From Anthoceros angustus (taxonomy: Eukaryota > Streptophyta > Anthocerotopsida > Anthocerotales > Anthocerotaceae), in the NCBI GenBank assembly GCA_010909165.1, contig MU008180.1, forward strand, positions 185,884 to 249,883: a DNA stretch of 64,000 nucleotides. Direction: 5' to 3'. Position 1 is the first letter of the stretch, and every line of letters begins with the position of its first letter. The notes under the pieces are model-generated. The model was not told the DNA's origin. It searched no databases and saw only the letters and a list, made by a program, of their open reading frames with translations. Below are positions 1-13,044 of the stretch, in pieces. The position numbers and the translations under genes were made by a program.

Positions 1-155
1 TCCCTCGTTCCTCATGCTCTATGAAAGACTCTAGTCTAGCTACGGCTATCTTCTGAGTCATCGCTCATCCTCCATGATTCTATAGGTAGGTACTTCAAAT
101 TCTCAGCATCACGGAGACATGCCATATGTTAAATAATAAGGGGTCTTCTTGGTTG

Positions 156-704
156 TCACCTTCTCTGCATCTGTAAGCCCATAACCGAATGTAGCTTAGT
201 GTCCCAATCATACATGTGAGTCACGATTACCTTGGTCAAGATTGTACACCCATTCGTTTTCTCCGTCAAACCATTCGCTTTGGGATTGTAAGGAGTTGTC
301 TTTCGATGCCGAATGTTGAAGTAGGTGGTGAGAGTCTCGATCACCGAGTTGAGGAAATGAGTTCCCCTATCACTGACCAACTCCAAAGGACATCCATACC
401 TCGTTATAATGTTCTCAAAGAGAAACTTCGCTACTGCAGGTGCGTCGTCCTTTCTTGTTGCTTCAGCCTCCACCATCTTTGTACAATAGTCCGTAGCCAC
501 CAAGATATATTGCTTCCTTGTCCATTGTGTGGGTGGCTTGATTGGACCTACAAAATCTATACCCCACTTCTCAAATGGTGCCAAAGGTAGTATGTAGGTG
601 AGAGGCCCTTTGTGTTGACAAAGTGGGCCTTCCAACCCTCGACACGCATCACACCTCCTAATAAATTCCCACACATCCCTGCATTGTAGCCCACGAGCCT
701 GCAT
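156..704 (-). pseudogene. Integrase segment of Ty3-like element, copy 1
   Basis: The minus-strand frame contains the end of a zinc-binding region (CDACRG) followed by the integrase core signature GIDFVGPI, then VSDRGTHF and TTPYNPKANGLTEKTNG, which are typical of the rve domain of Ty3/gypsy integrases. It is the best-preserved of three tandem partial copies. It is part of a fossil element, and no function is implied. Confidence 0.85.
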
Positions 705-1509
705 CCAAGACCTTCTTCACGTGATTTGCGTCGAATAATGACCACCGCCTCTTACGCATGTAAAACACGTGACCAAAGCTTCTCTAATTTCCGGACATCG
801 CGAATCTTCTCGTCTGGACCAAGCTTGTACAAGACCCCATCCGTAGGCAATAAGGGGCTGTCTTGTGGAGAAAAACAGCTCGCCCTCCCTAGACAAACCA
901 TCGGGCATGATTCCATGCTCTAGAAAATTTCGTACCTCACCATTCAGATCTTGGGCATGAACGCCCCTCACGTTCAATCTCCTCCTTCCACGCATACCAC
1001 GTCGCCTCCTGCTAGCTCGCCCACCAGCAGCCCCAGGCGGCGTTGTTCCATCCACAAATCCAGTTTCTCCCGCTTTGTCCATCTTTGCAAGTTTTGAGCT
1101 GCGGCCGTTTTGCATGCTCCTCCTCCAACAACGTTCGGTTCTTCCATTCCTGCTGGTCTAGCCTCGTGTCCAGGTCCAGCTCGTGCTCCCATGGCGACCT
1201 CCTCGCTGTTTGCACCCCATGGCCACCTCATGAGTGATTTCCCATGAATCGCCATTTTCTTCTCCTGCCGTTTTGCTCAAGCTTCTCATGGGATGCATCT
1301 CCTTCCTCGCCCTCTGGCGCACCTACCTCCCTAGGGCCTTCTCCTCTCGCGGCCCCATGGCGCACAGCTTGACCCAAGTGGGGCGCCTTTCTTGCTTCCT
1401 CAACTTCCCATCATGCCTATCCTTTCTAAGCTCCACAGATTGTTGAGTTTCTTCTAAAGCATCTTCCCTCGTTCCTCATGCTCTATGAAAGATTCTAGTC
1501 TAGCTACGG

Positions 1510-2110
1510 CTATCTTCTCTGATCATCGCTCATCCTCCATGATTCTATAGGTACTTCAAATTCTCGCATCACGGAGACATGCCATATGTTAAATAATAAG
1601 GGGTCTTCTTGGTTGTCACCTTCTCTGCATCTGTAAGCCCTTGAATGTAGCTTAGTGTCCCAATCATACATGTGAGTCACAGTTACCTTGGTCAAGATTG
1701 TACACCCATTCGTTTTCTCCGTCAAACCATTCGCTTTGGGATTGTAAGGAGTTGTCTTTCGATGCTTAGAATGTTGAAGTAGGTGGTGAGAGTCTCGATC
1801 ACGAGTTGAGAAATGAGTTCCCATCAGACCAACTCAAAGGACATCCATACCTCGTTATAATGTTCTCAAAGAAACTTCGCTCTGCGGTCGTCGTCCTTCT
1901 TGTTGCTTGACCTCCACCATCTTTGTACAATAGTCCGTAGCCACCAAGATATATTGCTTCCTTGTCCATTGTGTGGGTGGCTTGATTGGACCTACAAAAT
2001 CTATACCCACTTCTCAAATGGTGCCAAAGGTAGTATGTAGGTGAGAGGCCCTTTGTGTTGACAAAGTGGGCCTTCCAACCCTCGACGCATCACACCTCCT
2101 AATAAATTCC
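1510..2110 (-). pseudogene. Integrase segment of Ty3-like element, copy 2
   Basis: This is a near copy of the 156-704 block, carrying the same core phrases (TTPYNPKANGLTEKTNG; the TQWTRK region). It belongs to the second unit of the tandem array in the left 4.2 kb. It is a broken fossil. Confidence 0.8.
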
Positions 2111-2997
2111 CACATCCCTCGCATTGTAGCCCACAGCCCATCCAAGACCTTCTTCACGGTGATTTGCGTGAATAATGACCACCAGCCTCTTACGCATGTA
2201 AAGCTTACGTGACCAAAGCGACTTCTCTAATTTCCGGACATCGCGAATCTTCTCGTCTGGACCAAGCTTGTACAAGACCCCATCCGTAGGCAATAAGGGG
2301 CTGTCTTGTGGAAAAACAGCTCGCCCTCCCTAGACAAACCATCGGGCATGATTCCATGCTCTAGAAAATTTGTACCTCACCATTCAGATATCTTGGGCAT
2401 GAACGCCCCTCACGTTCTAATCTCCTCCTTCCACGCATACCACGTCGCCTCCTGCTAGCTCGCCCACCAGCAGCCCCAGGCGGCGTTGTTCCATCCACAA
2501 ATCCAGTTTCTCCCGCTTTGTCCATCTTTGCAAGTTTTGAGCACTGCGGCCCGTTTTGCATGCTCCTCCTCCAACAACGTTGGTTCTTCCATTCCTGCTG
2601 GTCTAGCCTCGTGTCCAGGTCCAGCTCGTGCTCCCATGGCGACCTCCTCGCTGTTTGCACCATGGCCACCTCATGAGTGATTTCCCATGAATCGCCATTT
2701 TCTTCTCCTGCCGTTTTGCTCAAGCTTCTCATGGGATGCATCTCCTTCCTCGCCCTCTGGCGCACCTACCTCCCTAGGGCCTTCTCCTCCTCGCGGCCCC
2801 ATGGCGCCCCCGACCTCGCCAAGTGGGGCGCCTTTTCTTTTGCAGGCGGCGCTCCCATATCCGTTTCGCTTCTTTCTTTTGCCAACGTGGCCTCCACTTG
2901 CAGCCTCCTGCTCACCCTTGAGAGCATTCCAGCCTCCTCCTCGCGCCCATACTGGCGCCCTTTTATCCTCTCGGTTCCAGTTGTCTGCTGCGGCCTT

Positions 2998-3330
2998 TCA
3001 CTGCGCTCCCTTCTTGCTCATTTGACCTCTCTGCTGGCAGCAAAACTTGCTCTGCGGTCGTCGTCCTTCTTGTTGCTTGACCTCCACCATCTTTGTACAA
3101 TAGTCCGTAGCCACCAAGATATATTGCTTCCTTGTCCATTGTGTGGGTGGCTTGATTGGACCTACAAAATCTATACCCACTTCTCAAATGGTGCCAAAGG
3201 TAGTATGTAGGTGAGAGGCCATTGTGTTGACAAAGTGGGCCTTCCAACCCTCGACCGCATCACACCTCCTAATAAATTCCCACATCCCTGCATTGTAGCC
3301 CACAGGCTGCATCCAAGACCTTCTTCACGT
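2998..3330 (-). pseudogene. Integrase segment of Ty3-like element, copy 3 (partial)
   Basis: The minus strand again shows GIDFVGPIKPPTQWTRK and the following VATDYCTKMVE. Only the first part of the core is present, because the third tandem unit starts within it. It is a broken fossil. Confidence 0.8.
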
Positions 3331-4400
3331 GATTTGCGTCGAATAATGACCACCAGCCTCTTACGCATGTAAAGCTTACGTGACCAAAGCGACTTCTCTA
3401 ATTTCCGGACATCGAATCTTCTCGTGGACCAAGCTTACAAGACCCCATCCGTAGGCAATAAGGGGCTGTCTTGTGGAAAAACAGCTCGCCCTCCCTAAAC
3501 CATCGGGCATGATTCCATGCTCTAGAAAATTTCGTACCTCACCATTCAGATATCTTGGGCATGAACGCCCCTCACGTTCTAATCTCCTCCTTCCACGCAT
3601 ACCACGTCGCCTCCACCTGCTCGCCCACCAGCAGCCCCAGGGCGTTGTTCCATCCACAAATCCAGTTTCTCCCGCTTTGTCCATCTTTGCAAGTTTTGAG
3701 CTGCGGCCGTTTTGCTCCTCCTCCAACAACGTTGGTTCTTCCATTCCTGCTGGTCTAGCCTCGTGTCAGGTCCAGCTCGTGCTCCCATGGCGACCTCCTC
3801 TTTGTTTTCCATGGCCACCTCATGAGTGATTTCCCATGAATCGCCATTTTCTTCTCCTGCGTTTTGCTCAAGCTTCATGGGATGCATCTCCTTCCTCGCC
3901 CTCTGGCACCTACCTCCCTAGGGCCTTCTCCTCGCGGCCCCATGGCGCCTGGCCGACCTCGCCAAGTGGGGCGCCTTTTCTGCTGGCGCTCCCATATCCG
4001 TTTCGCTTCTTTCTTTTGCCAACGGCTGGCCTCCACTTGCAGCCCTCTGACTGCTCACCCTTGAGGAGCATTCCAGCCTCCTCCTCGCGCCCATCTGGCG
4101 CCCTTTTATCCTCTCGGTTCCAGTTGTCCTGCTGCGGCCTTTCACTGGCGCTCCCTTCTTGCTCATTTGACCTCTGCTGGCAGCAAGGCTTGCTGATCAA
4201 TGCTTAGGCCGTCCACAACATGCTCACGTCCTCCCCTTGACCCGGCCGTGGCAACCAACTCCTCGTCGAAATCGGTCATCTGTGGCTTCAAGTCGCTCTC
4301 CGGTTTCGACGAGAAATGAAATCGGCATTACGATCTTGCTTCCACAACCTAGTTTCTACGTCATAATCAAACTCTTGCAGCGAGTACCCACGGCAATCCT

Positions 4401-5540
4401 TCACGACAAATCGGCTTGTTCACAAGGTACTTCAGCAAAATGGTCAACATGAAGCGTCACTTTGCAAGCAAGCGGATAGTGTCTAAACTTCTTACGAGTA
4501 AATGATACCAAGACCCTCTCGCTCGTGGTTGAGTAGTTCTTCTCGGCATCCGTGACATCTACCGGCATAGAAAATCGGATGGTCCGTTTCTTCTCGTCCT
4601 TACGGCTTAAGATGGTCCCAATGGCATAAGCGGACACATCCGTATACATGAAACGGTTTCTCCCAATCGGCGGTATAGCGTGGGTGCGCTCACCAGCTGT
4701 CCTTGAAAAGCCTCTGTCTTGCAGCCGTCCATTCGAAAGGAGTATCCTTCTTGGTCAATTGGGTCAGCAAGGCTGCCTTCTTAGCAAAATCCTTGATGAA
4801 CCTCCTGTAATATCCTACCAGTCCTACAAAGCACGCCTTTGCCTCACCGTTTGGGCGTCCATCTCTCGCGCCACCTTCTCCTTATCTACGCAATCCTCTT
4901 CACGAAACTCGATGTGCCAACAAAATACCTTCCGTCATGCCAAAATAACACTTCCTGGATGAAGCTTCATGTTGGACTCCACGCATACGAAAACATTGTC
5001 TTAGGTGTCTAGGTGCGACTTCCTCCAAACACGCAAAATCATCCGAAATACCTCCATGAACTTCCGGAAAATCTCGGAAGATAGCATTCACCACCGAAAA
5101 GTGGCGGAGGCGTTGCACAAGCGAAGGTAGCTTGGAATAAGCGTAAGTGCCCCAATCGGTTGTGAGCGTAGTCTTGTCTGGTCCTCCTCCTCAGAAATCG
5201 ATTGTAACCAGTACCCATCTAAGCTGTACATTTCATGGCCACCTCATGAGTGATTTCCCATGAATCGCCATTTCTTCTCGGCATCCATGAAAGGCAAGGT
5301 GGTGGTCCTTCTTCGTTGCTTCATTAAACTTCACGAAATCACGTACCTTCCTGTTGCTTCTTAGGTACAATTACAATGGGGCGACCCACTCCTTTGGTAA
5401 GCGGATAAATCACCGGCTTCCAAGTATTGGTCCGGTGATCCTTGGCGACCATAGAATACTTGGGATTCAGCACTATTGCTTGATCCTTACGAGTCTTGCC
5501 CTCCTTCAAATCGATTCGGTGTATCCCCAATTCTTCCGAA
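4401..5540 (-). pseudogene. Reverse transcriptase / RNase H segment of Ty3-like element
   Basis: Minus-strand frames give, in order, an RT N-terminal region (HRIDLKEGKTRKDQ, then GVGRPIVIVPKK), a palm/thumb region (FGMTEGILLAHRVS) and an RNase H-like region (MYTDVSAYAIGTILSRKDE, matching the D-x-S-x-x-A-x-G pattern of Ty3 RNase H). It is broken, with several interruptions. It lies between the gag-like region and the integrase copies, as expected. Confidence 0.75.
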
Positions 5541-6737
5541 TTCTGTCATGTCGATAATCTTGAAGGCAAACACATCGACATATTCTCTAAGGACCCTCGA
5601 AATTCTTCTTTTCTACCACTCCTAGATGCAGAGATCTTGACCACCTTGGGTTCTAGCTCCAAGTCCTCTCTGCGGATCTACATAAGTCCCTTGCTACACT
5701 ATTCCACGATCCTTCGTCGGAAATCGCGATCATAGGCTCTACCCTTCCGAGGCTACTCCTTCTCTATGTGCCTCGTCCTCGGCTCCTCCTCTCGACACCA
5801 TCTACTTGTAGGCGGTGTACACCAACTCAGTTTATTCGCCACCTCAAGCGGGGTCCTCGTAGCTCGGTCACCGAAGAGCTCACCCCGTACTACCGAGGTG
5901 TACCCATCGGAGCGGACTCCCCTTCATAGGGTGCCTTGCTCCATGACACAAGCGACCTCACAGCCCTACCCTACATGACTTAAATGTAATGCGCTACCAA
6001 ATCAAAGACACAAGCGGTACCATACAACCAAGGCACGCCTATCAAAACCTTGTAGCCTAGATCGACGGCCTCATGACAATGTAGGTAAGATGGAATGTGA
6101 GACCACCAATCACGGTTGGCACATTTCGGCACCCCAAAGGTTTCCTCCTTGTTTGATCGCCATCCTCAAGAACACTCGGATTGGGTTAAACTTGGTGAAA
6201 CCAAGGCGATGGCTGTCTCCTCTGTCATCAAGTTGACTCGAACCCGAATCTAATGGCACATTAGGCACCAAGCACTGCAATCTCAATTTCAATCTCTGGC
6301 GCTCCCAAATCAACAAGTTCAACCACATTTACCTCCACCGGCCTCCTTCGTCCCCATGGGTTCGAGGATCCCCTAATCGCTTCCTTCACAATTTTGCGGG
6401 ATCTTGGACTCACATAACAATTGTCTCAAGTGACCACAAATTCTCGGTCAAGCAATGCATCGTGGCCGGAGATCTTGTCGGCAATGTTTCCTCCCGTTTG
6501 CAGCCCTGATGCTGGTCGGCTCCGACCTTATTGGTAAACTCCTCACACTCTTGGTCCCTTCAGCTGGCTGGGACTCCATGATCAGCGGATTGTCAATTTC
6601 GAGCTCATGCCTCTTCTTCCATCTTGCATGTTGGGTGAGCCTCCTTAGCTCATCCTCCAACATTCGCCACTTCCTTCGATGTCGGAAACACCTTCCTCCC
6701 CTCTTCCGCTTGTGGGTGGGTCACTCCCTCCTCCTAC

Positions 6738-6810
6738 CATGGTAGGTTCGCCTCCTACCACGTGGCGTTCCTCCTACCATGGTAGGAGCATCTCACGGTA
6801 GGCGTCTTAT
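6738..6810. repeat. Cluster of CCTACCATGGTAGG palindromes (cluster 1)
   Basis: Two exact copies of the 14-bp palindrome CCTACCATGGTAGG and related half-sites (CCTACCACGTGG, CACGGTAGG) lie within about 70 bp, inside the Ty3-like region. The same motif family recurs at 11.7, 13.1 and 15.1 kb. Confidence 0.7.
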
Positions 6811-6939
6811 GGACCTCTTCATTTCCTCCTCCTCTACCAAATTCCAACGAGTCTCTGGAGGCCAAGGTGAGTCGTCCCTCACCTTCCTTTTCTTCCGTTC
6901 CTCTCGTTCACGGCCTTTCGGATTTTCGGTCTTTCTCTC

Positions 6940-8460
6940 GGCGCTCGGATCTGGTGGTAACTTTGGCCACCAACAGCCCTTCGTCTGCACTCATCTCTCC
7001 TTCATACCCTTCTTCTACAATCCACAGATACGCTGGATTCATCAAGAAAATCAATTCCTTCCACCTTCAAAGCGGCGTTGTGGTCACGTGATTGCGGTTT
7101 GAATTGGGCGTTCCTTCCGCTGCAGGCTCTGTGAACCTCACCCACAGGCGTCTTGAGGCTACCCTTGCTACTCCACGAACACCTTGGGTCACCAACCTTG
7201 TGCCCCAACTCCTTGCATACTTGACAAAAGGTACATAACCCATTTGTTTGAGGTTACGGGCATTCATTGAATAATGACCAGGTGTCCCAATTAACAGCAC
7301 CGGTGGAATTGCCATTGGCCTTTGTGGCGGCTCCGGTCTCCATGGTCCGGTGAGGTAGGCGTGACCCATACCTCACGCGGCCGGTCTTGCGGGTTGGTAA
7401 GTCGCCCTCATCGATTGAGGCGGGCGACTTCCGATGCTGCACACGCGGTAAGCCTCATCCACGTACCAATAATCACCGGGCATGGCCAGTTCCACGTGAT
7501 TCACGGCATGCGGTGCTCGGATACATTCCGGTTGGTGTGTCGGTTTGATGACAAATTGAGCAATACACCAACTGTCTTGCAGGTGAGGTGACCTCCGTGG
7601 AGCTTGATTTTTCACAGCCTTGACCTCCAATTCATCAATCTTTTGTCAAAGCCTCCACTTGCCTGCAATCCCTCCTCCTGCGGTGGGCGTCTCTCCTTCT
7701 CCATCCGTCGAACCGTCTTCCCTTCCTCTCCTTCTCGGCGCTCGGATCTGGTGGTAACTTTGGCCACCAACAGCCCTTAAATCGCACTCATCTCTCCTTC
7801 ATACCCTTCTTCTACAATCCACAGATACCTGGATTCATCAAGAAAATCGAATTCCGCTTCCACCTTTAAAACCGGCGTCGTGGTCACCGTGATTGCGGTT
7901 TCGGAATTGGACGGCGTTCCTTCCGCTGCAGGCTCTGTGAACCTCACCCCCGGGCGTGCTGAGGCTACCCTTGCTACTCCTGAACACCTTGGGTCACCAA
8001 CCTTGTGCCCCAACTCCTTGCATACTTGACAAAAAGGTACATAACCCATTTGTTTAGGTTACGGGCATTCATTGAATAATGACCAGGTGTCCCAATTAAC
8101 AGCACCGGTGGAATTGCCATTGGCCTTTGTGGCTCCGGTCTCCATGGTCCCGGTGAGGTAGGCGTGACCCATACCTCCACAGCCGGTCTGCGGGTTGGTA
8201 AGTCGCCCTCATCGGAGGCGGGCGACTTCCGATGCACTTGGTAAGCCTCATCCACGTACCAATAATCACCGGGCATGGCCAGTTCCACGTGATTCCACAT
8301 GCGCGGTGCTCGGATACATTCCGGTTGGTGTGTCGGTTTGATGACAAATTGAGCAATACACCAAGCTGTCTTGCGGTGAGGGTGACCTCGTGGAGCTTGA
8401 TTTTTCACAGCCTTGACCTCCAATTACATCAATCTTTTGTCAAAGCCTCCGCCTGCAATC
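6940..8460. repeat. Tandem duplication of a ~796-bp block
   Basis: The stretch starting cggcgctcggatctggtggt at about 6,940 restarts at about 7,736 and runs to about 8,460. Both units carry the CCHC-like motif and the same downstream frame. As in the left array, the copies differ mainly by short indels. Confidence 0.85.
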
Positions 8461-9653
8461 CCTCCTCCTGCGGTGGGCGTCTCTCCTTCTCCATCCATCG
8501 AACCGTCTTCCCTTCCTCTCCTTCTCCAGCGCGTTCAGCTTCCTCCTGCCTCTTCTTAACCTTCTCCAAGTCCTTCCTCATCGTCGTTCATAGGCTTTCT
8601 CGGATTCTTCATCCGGCGTGGAGCTCTCTTGGGTACCACTCTCCTCACTTGCGAAGAAGAAGATGGGGACGAGCTGGAAGAGGAAGAAGAAGAAGAAGAG
8701 CTAGACCTCCTGGACCCCTTCCTCTTCTTATGACTCCTTCTCTTTTCCTCCTTCTTCCTAGCTCGGATTCCACTCCTCCGCTAATCGGATTGCTCCAGCC
8801 AATGTCTTAGTCCCTGCAATGTACCTCCATCTTTGAGATAGTCCACTCACAAACCAGTCCAACGCTTGCTCTTGTGAGTATCACGATGTGGGTGGATTTC
8901 CGGGCATCACAGGCGCACTTGCACTCGATCGAGGTAGCCATAGAACCTCTCAACATAATCAAACAAGGACTCCCTCTTCTTCCTACGGAGTTCTCAATTT
9001 TGCGGTGTGGTGGCGTGGCGAGACCCCATCGATTGAGGCGGCCTTCAAAGTCCCAATCTCAGGCGCACTTGCCCGTAAGTTCGGTACCCGCTGGGCATGC
9101 CCCTCGGCAACCCGGAAGATGCGTCGATCGGCCGTATCCTCCAGTTAGCATGAGAAACATGCTCAAAGTGCGCTAAGCGCCTGCGTCGTCGCCCTTCCTC
9201 TTTTCCCCAAACTTGACATCTGCTGGCGTGGGGTTGTGGCAAGCCCCTCCTACCGATTCCACTCATGATCCCTAGTCCAGATGAGCTCGACGTACTTGCG
9301 CCCCCTCCTCTTGCTGCAGGTAAGTTATCCAACCAAAGTTCTCTGCAGAAAGGGTGTTCTGCACAAAAATTTGGGCACTGCTGTGGGATGGCGTCTCCCC
9401 TAGGCGTTCGTCCCAAGATGGTGAGCTGGGCAGTGATCCTATCAAGGCGCTCCGCAAGATCCTCAGACCAGGCCTGAATTTCTCCACTGCTCACCCTTCC
9501 TTCTTCACTTTCTGTTTCGCTAGAGGTTGAGCTAGACCCATCACTTCTGAAGGTCCAGCGTTGAGGAGGCCCAGTGCTGGTAGCTGAACTTGAATCGCGC
9601 TCCAGAAATGGTGCTTCCTCCTCGCTTTCCTCTTCACACCAACTCCTCTTCAA
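7065..9653 (-). pseudogene. gag-like region with CCHC-like knuckle of Ty3-like element
   Basis: The first minus-strand frame (9,653 downward) is acidic and serine-rich, as gag N-terminal regions often are. Further on, a zinc-knuckle-like motif CQVCKELGHKVGDPRC (C-x2-C-x4-H-x6-C, a wider last gap than the usual x4) occurs twice, at 7,984-8,031 and 7,179-7,226, because the block is tandemly duplicated. The position just downstream of the primer-binding site supports gag. It is a broken fossil. Confidence 0.6.
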
Positions 9654-10165
9654 CCACCTCCTTTACTTCACGTCGGTGATTTCGGCGTCCCTTCTCCGAG
9701 CGTTTCTGCTGGATCACTTGGCTCCCCTTGTAGGCAAGGGCAAAAAACCTCCTCCTCAAGCGCCCTTAGCTCTTCCTCCTCCTGGAGCCGCGTGCAACCA
9801 CCTGCGTTTTCCTCCCTCCATTGATTTCTTCTTGCAGCTCTTAGATCTCTTGCGATGTGGTGGGGTGACCTCCTATGGCTTTCTCCTCTCCCCCTCCCTC
9901 TGCTAGTCATCTGCAAGCATCCTCATAGCCTCCAAAACACGGTTGTTAAAGAAAAATCAGCCAACTTCTGCCATGCGCCATTCTTGCTGCAGGAACACAA
10001 AAATCACACCATTCAGGAGGCGTGGAGCTCCTCCTTCACAACGCACAGGTTCCAGGACGTGTAGGCCTCTTCCTAGACCCCCGCTCTACCTCCTTACAAG
10101 ATCCTCTCAGCTCATACTGCAAGCTAGCAACGAAAATCTCAAAATTTCAGCTGTTTAGCCACAAG

Positions 10166-10183
10166 TCCCCGGCAACGGCGCCA
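10166..10183 (-). other. Primer-binding site complementary to tRNA-Asp
   Basis: The plus strand reads TCCCCGGCAACGGCGCCA, which as I recall it is the 3' end of plant tRNA-Asp including CCA. The minus strand is therefore a perfect 18-nt primer-binding site. Four bases separate it from the LTR edge at 10,188 (TGTGGGAGG on plus), the usual arrangement for LTR retrotransposons. It fixes the element's orientation as minus strand. Confidence 0.85.
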
Positions 10184-10187
10184 AAAA

Positions 10188-11100
10188 TGTGGGAGGCAGA
10201 TCTCGGGGCACTCCCGAGATGCACCCTCTAGCGGCCACACTTATCCCACTGTCGTTTCGTACGTTGGGTTTCGTCCCATGAGACTTGGGGAACAGTCGAA
10301 TCTTGAGAAATCCGTCACTACCTGCAGCTACACACTACCTCAGCCTTCTAAACAAGCAAGGCGCCCTCTCACGCTCCCTCTACAGCAGCTCGCGCCCGTC
10401 TTTGCCGTAAACTCACCAAACCTCAACCTACAACGACACCACACAATTGCAGTTCGTCTTATGACAAGGTGTCTATCACGGGCGCCAGGACCCCGACCCA
10501 CACCGCAACCGTCCCTACTCCTAAGACACTCTTCTCCACACAGGCGCCCTCTTACTTGCAGTTGGGATTCGTCCCTTAGGCTCTGTGGCCTTAGTTTTCC
10601 TACACTCTAATTCCTCACAACTCTCTCAATCAACAACGCCCTCTTCTTCTCTACTCATCTACCCTTCCTTCCTCCACAATCTCCTACTCTAACACCAATT
10701 GCTGGCTCATTAATTCCAACTCGCCCTTACGGCTGGCACAGGGTCCGTCAGGAAATTAACGAGTTCTTCCTTGGGCGGTTGCTATGTGGTTTGCAGACGG
10801 CGAGAACCTCCGAGTCTTTCCTGCAGTCTACCCTCAAGCCGAGAGTTCCTTGAGCATCGCCACACACTCAAAGCAAAACAATTCACCACACAACCATTCA
10901 CAAGGGAGGCGGCTAGCGGGCGCTGCAAAGAGCAAGCCCTCCGCCCAGCACTCCGACCGTCGCGTTCTCCCTCTCTACCAGACACTGCGTTGGCTTGCGG
11001 CCCGGCACGAAATTCACACAAAGTGAAGGACTCGGGAGGATGGGAGGCGCAAGACACGATAATTTTACTTCACAAGCTCCTCCTTTTATAGGGAGGTCCT
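10188..11100 (-). repeat. 5' LTR of the Ty3-like element (outer end unresolved)
   Basis: The inner edge is set by the primer-binding site. On the minus strand a TATAAAAGG box lies at about 11,081-11,090, suitable as the LTR promoter with U3 above and R/U5 below. I could not find the outer terminus or a target-site duplication, and the partner LTR is not in the window, so the upper coordinate is a minimum. Confidence 0.55.
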
Positions 11101-11660
11101 CACATCTGACCTCCTGGCGCGCCCTCCAGCCGCCTTACTCCTTATTTTAGTGTATCCTATTGTCGACTTTAAGTTCGACATCCAAGCATCTTGGGTAAAA
11201 TTCTATTCTAGCAAAATTCACCTATGTGAGCCTTAATGGCTCTGTCAACATTCCTATCTAGCTAGTCAACACACTCTCTTTGGTGACAAGCATTAATGCT
11301 CCTCCTCTAAAGAAAAGTCTTCCCAAGTGGCATCTTGCCCCATGTCTTCAAGCTAATTTAAGGACTTCTTATGAATCCCTTCCTTATCTTGATGCCTATC
11401 TTGAGTTCCTTCCTCCAATAAAATAGCCGGGCTCTCTTAGCCTGGCTCATCCTCGGCTTCTCCTCTTCCTCTCACTTGTGGAGCAAGTGAGCTCCTTGCT
11501 CCTGCACCCATGTTAGGAGGTTGGTCTTCTCCTTGTGATTCTTGCTCCATTCTGCAAGATCAACCCCTCTTCCTTCTTTCTGCAAGGGCCAAGGTACTCG
11601 CCTCCCTTGCCGTCAAATCCATGCTAGCAGCCTTCGAATCCGCTGCTTCTTCCGGCCCTC

Positions 11661-11750
11661 CTACCATGGTAGGACCTTCTCCTACCAGTGAGTCCCTCCT
11701 ACCACGGTAGGAACTCCTCCTACCACGGTAGGAGTTCCTACCGGAGTTGT
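11661..11750. repeat. Cluster of CCTACCATGGTAGG-family palindromes (cluster 2)
   Basis: One CCTACCATGGTAGG and two CCTACCACGGTAGG variants, plus half-sites, lie within about 90 bp. They sit outside the LTR defined at 10,188, so they are not confined to one element. Confidence 0.7.
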
Positions 11751-13044
11751 TTCTTCTTCCTTACCCCTTCCTAGGGTGATTCTCTCCACATGCGGCTTCC
11801 CCGCTTCACTTGCTTCTCCACAGTGCGAAGTTTCTCCACCCATTGCTTGGGACACTCTCCAAGTCTAAGGCTTCCGGTTGGACTTGCATGAGGGCCTCCC
11901 TATCATCGTCATGAGGTCCCAACATCCTCCTCTCAGCAAGTCGCAACAACTCGTTAGTGGCCTTGAGCACCTTGTTGTGAAGATGGGCTGCAAATCGTTG
12001 TTGTGCCATCTCCAATTCTTGTAATCCTCAAGCCATACTCCATGCTCACACTTGCTTTTGTAAGCATCTCGCTCAAGGCCAGCTCACCGGTCTTGACATG
12101 GAGAGCCACATTCTCGTCCTCTCATTACTGCGGTTGGCGGATCAATCTCTCTTGTAGGGCATAATCAGAAATCTACGCTCCCTCACCGCCAACATATGCT
12201 GCCACCGCCTCATGACGGCCTTTCTCCTTTGCCATTTCTTCCTCCAACTCCCCTATCCTCCTAGGGAGTTGTGCACTCTCCGTTCTTTGGACTTCGTTCC
12301 ATTTCCAATCTTTGGACAAAATGTCCGTTCTTCCAGCTCTTCTTCCTTCAATTCCAGCCTCGTGATTTCTCCCAGCTCCTTTTCCATGTCACTAATCTTC
12401 CACGGCTGTGTGGCTATGACCGCTCATGTCGCCTACTTGCCTTTGTCTTTGTCCTCATTTCTTTAGATTGCTCTCGTCTTGACCTTTCCTCCATTAGCAG
12501 CACTTGCTTGTCTTCCGCCTTCTTTTCCCATGTCGCACCATGTGAGCAAGTTGCTCCACCTTCTCCTCTCGAGCTGCCAATTGCTTGGTAAGAGCCTTGT
12601 TCTCCGAATATGAGTTGTTTGCCTCCTGCCTTGTTTCAAGACTCTTTTCCAAGTGCTCCACTTGAGCTTCCATCCTCATAACATCCTCCCGTTGGGTTTC
12701 CGCTCGCCTACCGCAATTTCCCTTGCTTGGTAGGTCCTTGTCTTCTCGCCTCCGTCTTCAAGAATTCAACTCTCCTCTTGGCGGCTCCTACATCTACCTT
12801 GAACATCTCCCCTATGCAGCATCTCCTCCAACATATCTAAGTCTCCTTTCCTACCTCCGGGAGACTCAAGGCCTTTGCCTTGCTCATGGGATCTTACATC
12901 CCTTGCTTCCCTATGATGAGCTCCCCGCTCATCACTTGGTGGGGCAACTCCTCCCACCGTGACTCCATCCGCTCGCCCACCTAACGGGGCCGGTTGTCTC
13001 CTTATCTCCTGCTTGGGAGCTTCCAAACCGTGACTTCCTTTCCC

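Larger units (their letters stand above)
1..4200. repeat. Tandem partial duplications of a ~1.45-kb block
   Basis: The sequence at 1 (tccctcgttcctcatgctct) restarts at about 1,468 and runs parallel to the first copy. A third, shorter copy restarts at about 3,048 from a point matching about 1,879 of the second. Each unit holds integrase sequence followed by a common segment. Differences between copies are mostly very short insertions and deletions. Confidence 0.85.
1..11100 (-). mobile_element. Ty3/gypsy-like LTR retrotransposon, broken, 3' part beyond left edge
   Basis: Reading the minus strand from high to low coordinates gives the order LTR, primer-binding site, gag-like region with a zinc knuckle, protease/RT region, RNase H, then zinc-binding and catalytic integrase segments. 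Integrase after RNase H is the Ty3/gypsy order. The 5' LTR begins at 10,188; its outer end is uncertain, so the upper limit given is only the point reached by a TATA-like signal near 11,085. The 3' LTR lies outside the window. The element is a fossil: its reading frames are broken many times, and internal blocks are duplicated in tandem. It looks old or badly assembled, and no part looks able to act. The lineage within plant Ty3 elements is not settled; a tRNA-Asp primer site is known from some of them. Confidence 0.8.
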
